Positions 60,301 to 64,000 of a stretch of 64,000 nucleotides of DNA are shown here, one piece after another (the stretch's first letter is position 1; the number at the start of each line of letters is the position of its first letter). Location of the stretch: NCBI GenBank assembly GCA_030737835.1, contig CM060855.1:15319438-15383437 (forward strand), read 5' to 3'. The notes below the pieces were generated by a model. It did not search any database. It saw only the letters and a program-made list of their open reading frames with translations, and was not told the origin of the DNA. The position numbers were made by a program, and so were the translations under genes. This DNA comes from Acorus gramineus (taxonomy: Eukaryota; Streptophyta; Magnoliopsida; Acorales; Acoraceae).

Positions 60301-63300
60301 GTGATCTTTAATATTATACTTATTATTTGTCATGCAATGAGCATGAAACTCGCTAATTAGTTGCACGGGTCTACAGGTTGTGTTTTATCAAATGTTGCAT
60401 TTCATCAAAATAAACCAATGCTCCATGATTATTAGTAAATGTGATGGTTTAATTCATGCTTGAATAATTTTGGGTAGTGGCATGCCCTTTCTACAAGTTT
60501 TATCATCCTACATGATTTTCTAGGACAATTGCTGTTTAAGCTGTGAATTTTGTATTTAAGTAAATGCAAATGTCTTTTATCCTATTATATTTCAAGATTT
60601 TGTTTTTTTCTCATCTGTGGTGCATGGTTTATGCATAGATATCCATGTTTTCTTGGACCCAATAATATCAATATATTCCTTTTTTTTTATTATGACAATT
60701 TATTTATGGCTTTCTATTGAGATCTGCAGTGTACACTTCACTTTTTGTGGTGATGTTCACTGGCCACAAAGCTTTGGAGAAGAAGTGGATATGCAATGCA
60801 TATGTTTCACGGTCAACTCATGGTTTGCGCTCCTTACTAAGAGAACATGTATAGTGAAGTTCCCAATTTTTTAAGTGGCTTGCTGTGTTTTTAATCTTAC
60901 TTTTTTTCCCTTTGATTTAGTGTTATTTGTTGTCTTATTTTATATTAAAAACTCCATATATTATGAATTTTTTTCGTTTGTGGGCGCATCTGTACTATTT
61001 ATCTATATATACATATATTGTGCTTATTTTCCGCCCACATGTATGAATACTAGGATATTTGCTTTACGATGCCTCTGTGCCAATCTGAAGTGGAGAAGGA
61101 GCAAGCAGCTGCTGATGACCTTGTCGAGTTGTCTGAGATTGAGAAGTGGAACATGGGCCAGGTTATATTCACATATCTATTCCATCATATTTTCTAACAG
61201 TTATGACCTGTGCATTTCAATTAAGTTCTTCCTATTTTTGTAACTCTTTGTATGCTGATTTACCATGCTCTTTGCTGATCTCTTTTATGTTTCACAGACC
61301 CGTCGTGTGGATTCATTTTCTGCTGTGGACAACACCTCCGAATCTTTGCTGGCCTTTATGGGAAATGAAAATGTCCATTCTTTGTATGATTTCTTGTTAA
61401 ATGTTAGGTAAAATATGAACAAGTTTATTATATATATTCAATAGTTTCTCAATTTATTTTCCAGTGCATTAAAAAAAATCCAGTGAGGTTTCCCTGATGT
61501 CTTGGACACTGTTCTCAAAAGAATTTTCTGATTGTTGTCAGGTTTTTCTTGAGTTCTCTAAGTGCTGTGGATGTTCCAGTATTGTGTTCACCGGTGCCAT
61601 TCCAAAATGCCTCTCTTTGTGTACCAGAGGTGGGTAATAGCAGTTTATTTATTGCCAGTGCAGCAGTGATTTCTATAATATTTGTGTTGACAGCTGAGGG
61701 AAAAAAGAAAAATAACAAAATGTGTGTGGTCTCAAGCTTGGGCTTGGTATGAATTAAGTACTGTTTAAACTAATCTCAAAATAAACATGGCCTTTCCCTT
61801 TCCCTAGTTGTTAGGGTTGTTTCTCTGAATCCTAGAATGACATTCATTCTTTCATACCAAGTTATTAACTCCCTCTTTTTCCATGTTACTAATCATAGTT
61901 GATGAGATCCTCAACAGGTCAAGGGCTGGCCTAAAACTTTATTACATGTATTCCATATCTGATTAAAATTTTAAATATATCTCAAATCAAGGTAAGTGAT
62001 TGAGATGATGGGACCTTTATATTAGTATCCTGAAACCGCCTATTGAACATTTGGTGACATTTCAACATGGGAGCAAGTACTAGATCAGGTTAGTAACATC
62101 GCAAAAATTGCAGTTTATTTACAAATTATAATGATTGATAGCACTGTGGGAGAAATTTATATAAACATTCATGCTGACATCTCTATATGTCAAATATGGC
62201 CTTTTAGAGCAGAGTGTGTACTGCAAATGTGGCAACACTGGCTATGCATATAGAATAAACCGGAATGTCCATGCAGATATTGAACTTAACTTATGATGTC
62301 ATTTTACTTAATCTCATATTTTGAAGTAGTGAGATTATAGATCTATGGATAGAAAAACAGAAGTTTTATTGTAGTTGTAATGTATTCATTTGCAGGTGAG
62401 ATGCAAGGAGGTGAAGCGAGCTGACTTGGTGCTTCCTGCTTCAAGTGAATCGTCCATGGATTGTGGTGAACCCTTTCCTGAATTACCAGTCAGTGGCATT
62501 TGTTATAGCATTGAAATCAAGGATAATATTATTCCACCCTGGACTATTTCTGGAGTCTGTGCAGCCATGGGATTCGAAGGAAGAACCTTTGAGGCCAAGT
62601 ATGTATAATTTCCACATACACTTCTCCATTATATATGATCATACCTTTTTCATTTACAAAATGCCTATTTTCTATCTTAAACTCTCTCAACAGTTTCCTT
62701 TTGACACATTTAGAATTCTACGATGCAATATTCAGATTATCAATCCTCTTAGGGTTTGTTTACTAGAGATTCACACATTTATGGTTACTATATATGTACC
62801 AGTGCGGGAACTCTAGCTTAGATACACAAATCACCCACAAAATATTGTGCATCAGGTAAGTCTGTAGGGATTCAAACTCAAGACCTATTGGAAGCAAACC
62901 CATGGCTCTAGCCAAAAAGCTGACCCCGTGTGGTTTCTGTGAATTCTAGATTTAAATCCAGTAATCCATATTTCATTATTGTCTTGTTACAATCAACTTG
63001 ATGTGTTTTTAGTACTACTGGAAATGCAGTGTTCAGTTTATTGAATTTGAAACCATATAAGCCATCTTTTACAGGCAGAGTGTGCATGATATTACAGGAA
63101 GTTCTAACCATTCTCAATACATGCTATACCTGAGTTTCATAAACTTTGTATAATTCTATCTTGTGCAGCTTTATAGTGGATCCCCTCTCCCTCGGCCTGA
63201 ACATCGCCCTCGGATCTGCCAACCACAAGTCAAACCCTCCCAACGAGTCCACTGATAGCTCATCCAGAGACGACACATTCGGCATCCCCGAAGCCGTGGT

Positions 63301-63382
63301 GGTGCCTCATCTGCGGTCAGCCTCGTTGAGAGCGTTGAAATACTCTGGCGGATCTCTCGCGGCCTCAGTCAATCCAGTTTGA
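57306..63382 (+). CDS. DONSON homologue (downstream neighbour of Son), intact, 643 aa
   Basis: Fourteen coding exons: 57,306-57,410; 58,062-58,135; 58,213-58,354; 58,470-58,558; 58,648-58,816; 58,901-59,103; 59,357-59,568; 59,650-59,745; 60,730-60,848; 61,054-61,161; 61,298-61,407; 61,542-61,629; 62,396-62,598; 63,169-63,382. Lengths keep frame throughout (1,932 nt). Exon 3's donor (GTTGTA) is the least certain. The N-terminus is basic (KKRKTPSELRGEQLKRR). Conserved blocks follow: TLKTTMRLVSSSSVKW, RDWEDSFRDIYYMLRKN, YTSLFVVMFTGHK, DDLVELSEIEKWNMGQ, VDVPVLCSPVPFQNASL and the C-terminal FGIPEAVVVPHLRSASL, matching plant DONSON as I remember it. In animals DONSON helps load GINS during assembly of the CMG replicative helicase and protects forks; a similar nuclear role is inferred here. 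Confidence 0.88.
57491..57808. mobile_element. Harbinger/Tourist-like MITE in DONSON intron 1
   Basis: Starts TTAGGCCATCCTCAACCC and ends GAATTGGAGATGCCAT, with inverted inner arms. Counterpart of 30,831-31,148. Confidence 0.65.
57823..58040. mobile_element. Second MITE in DONSON intron 1
   Basis: Ends GACCTGTTTGGAACCGATT and TTTGGTTCCCAATGGGGTC are inverted copies. The unit stops about 20 bp before the exon 2 acceptor. A TAA-like repeat may flank it. Confidence 0.6.
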
Positions 63383-63582
63383 TTGTTCTGCTGCTCGTCA
63401 CAAATTTTGATTCTCTGTGAAGTGAAATGCAGTAGTTACTTCCTTTTGTATTCACTGATATGTTCATCCAAGGAAGAAAGTCCTGTTGGACTGTGTACGG
63501 ACCATCTGATCAATGGATTTTTAATTCATTTTTCCTATATCAACGTTTCTGATTTGCCCTGGGAGTTAGGGACTCTTATGTA

Positions 63583-63588
63583 AATAAA
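63583..63588 (+). terminator. Poly(A) signal of DONSON
   Basis: AATAAA about 200 bp after the stop, followed by TATATGCAATGGAC. A plausible far end of the 3' UTR. Confidence 0.55.
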
Positions 63589-63639
63589 TATATGCAATGG
63601 ACTTATATGGAAATTTCGCACCGTATAGTTTTGCCCGTT

Positions 63640-64000
63640 CGGGAGTTTCCATGGTTTTGCGTTTTTGGAATATCAACGGCTGTTGTTGCACGAAAACCCT
63701 AAAAAAAAAATTGGATTTAATTAAAGAATCTATGCATTACAAATTGAGTGATTGAACTCTCTCTCTCTCTATATGTATATATTTCTTTAAAAGGGATTCC
63801 TCTCTATTGGAAGATATGTTTATGATCTCTCACAACTGCAACCACTGCGTTCTTAGGGTTTGCCCAATCGTCCACCGCAAGGAACCCAATCGGCTATCCC
63901 CAGCTCCTTCGCCGCTCCAATCCGAGGTGATCTCCAAAAACCCTAAAAATCAAACCTTTCAAAACTAGGGTTTTTGATGAATCTCTCGTATCGGTCAGGA
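63640..64000 (+). promoter_or_regulatory. Likely 5' region of the next gene
   Basis: Several AAACCCTAA/TTAGGGTTT telobox-like words (about 63,693, 63,853, 63,935, 63,966) and a CTCTCTCTCTCT tract (63,757-63,770) are followed by GC-richer DNA (GTCCACCGCAAGGAACCC, CTCCTTCGCCGCTCC). This ends at a possible donor, CGAGGTGATC, near 63,926. Such sequence is typical of plant 5' UTRs of ribosomal or housekeeping genes. The window ends before any recognisable coding exon. Confidence 0.4.

Larger units (their letters stand above)
36806..60968. repeat. Segmental duplication, block B
   Basis: Counterpart of block A, with which it is collinear. It contains the intact RLP, an additional broken RLP copy and the DONSON promoter and first nine exons. 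Unlike A, the DONSON gene continues here through its remaining exons. B-specific insertions include the hAT element at 37,309-38,133 and the MITE at 38,321-38,957. Confidence 0.9.

Noticed and set aside
62445-62816. 123-codon frame over DONSON exon 13
   Set aside because: Different frame from the conserved protein and runs through the donor into the intron.

Overview
The window is nuclear DNA of a flowering plant, most likely a eudicot. The base composition is AT-rich, genes carry GT-AG introns, and the space between genes is packed with DNA transposons (Mutator-like, hAT, Harbinger-like and small foldback MITEs), LINE fragments and a tRNA-derived SINE. I cannot name the species. No LTR retrotransposon, CRISPR array, bacterial-style operon or tRNA/rRNA gene was seen.

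Two host gene families matter. The first is a membrane-anchored leucine-rich-repeat receptor-like protein (RLP) of the multi-exon RLP / Cuscuta-receptor-like type: a signal peptide, a cysteine-rich cap, many LRRs, an island, one transmembrane helix, a short cytoplasmic tail and no kinase. The second is the plant homologue of DONSON (downstream neighbour of Son), a replisome assembly factor.

Layout. Positions 63-3,868 hold a Mutator-like element with about 400-bp inverted ends and an internally deleted FAR1-type transposase gene. Positions 3,870-8,690 are intergenic, with a G-box cluster, MITEs and a LINE fragment. Block A (about 8,690-34,138) and block B (about 36,806-60,968) are tandem copies of one segment: upstream sequence, a promoter-like module interrupted by a 3.7-kb Mutator-like element, an RLP gene and the start of DONSON. 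Between them, 34,088-36,588 is a 1.25-kb direct repeat that carries the duplication junction.

In block A the RLP has at least two frameshifts, and DONSON is cut off after its ninth coding exon and damaged further. In block B the RLP at 44,301-54,008 is open through seven exons (989 aa). It is followed by a broken third RLP copy (about 54,480-56,301) and then an apparently intact 14-exon DONSON (57,306-63,382, 643 aa). Every exon junction of these two intact models keeps frame.

The most interesting biology is in the RLPs. A symmetric 141-nt exon encoding two LRRs has been multiplied inside the gene, with two copies in A and four in B, as 1.15-kb exon-plus-intron units. The block A RLP is also a mosaic, B-like in its 5' half and like the third copy in its 3' half, which points to unequal exchange or conversion. 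Because A and B are near-identical, later insertions (a SINE in A; a hAT element and a Harbinger-like MITE in B) can be read against their empty sites.
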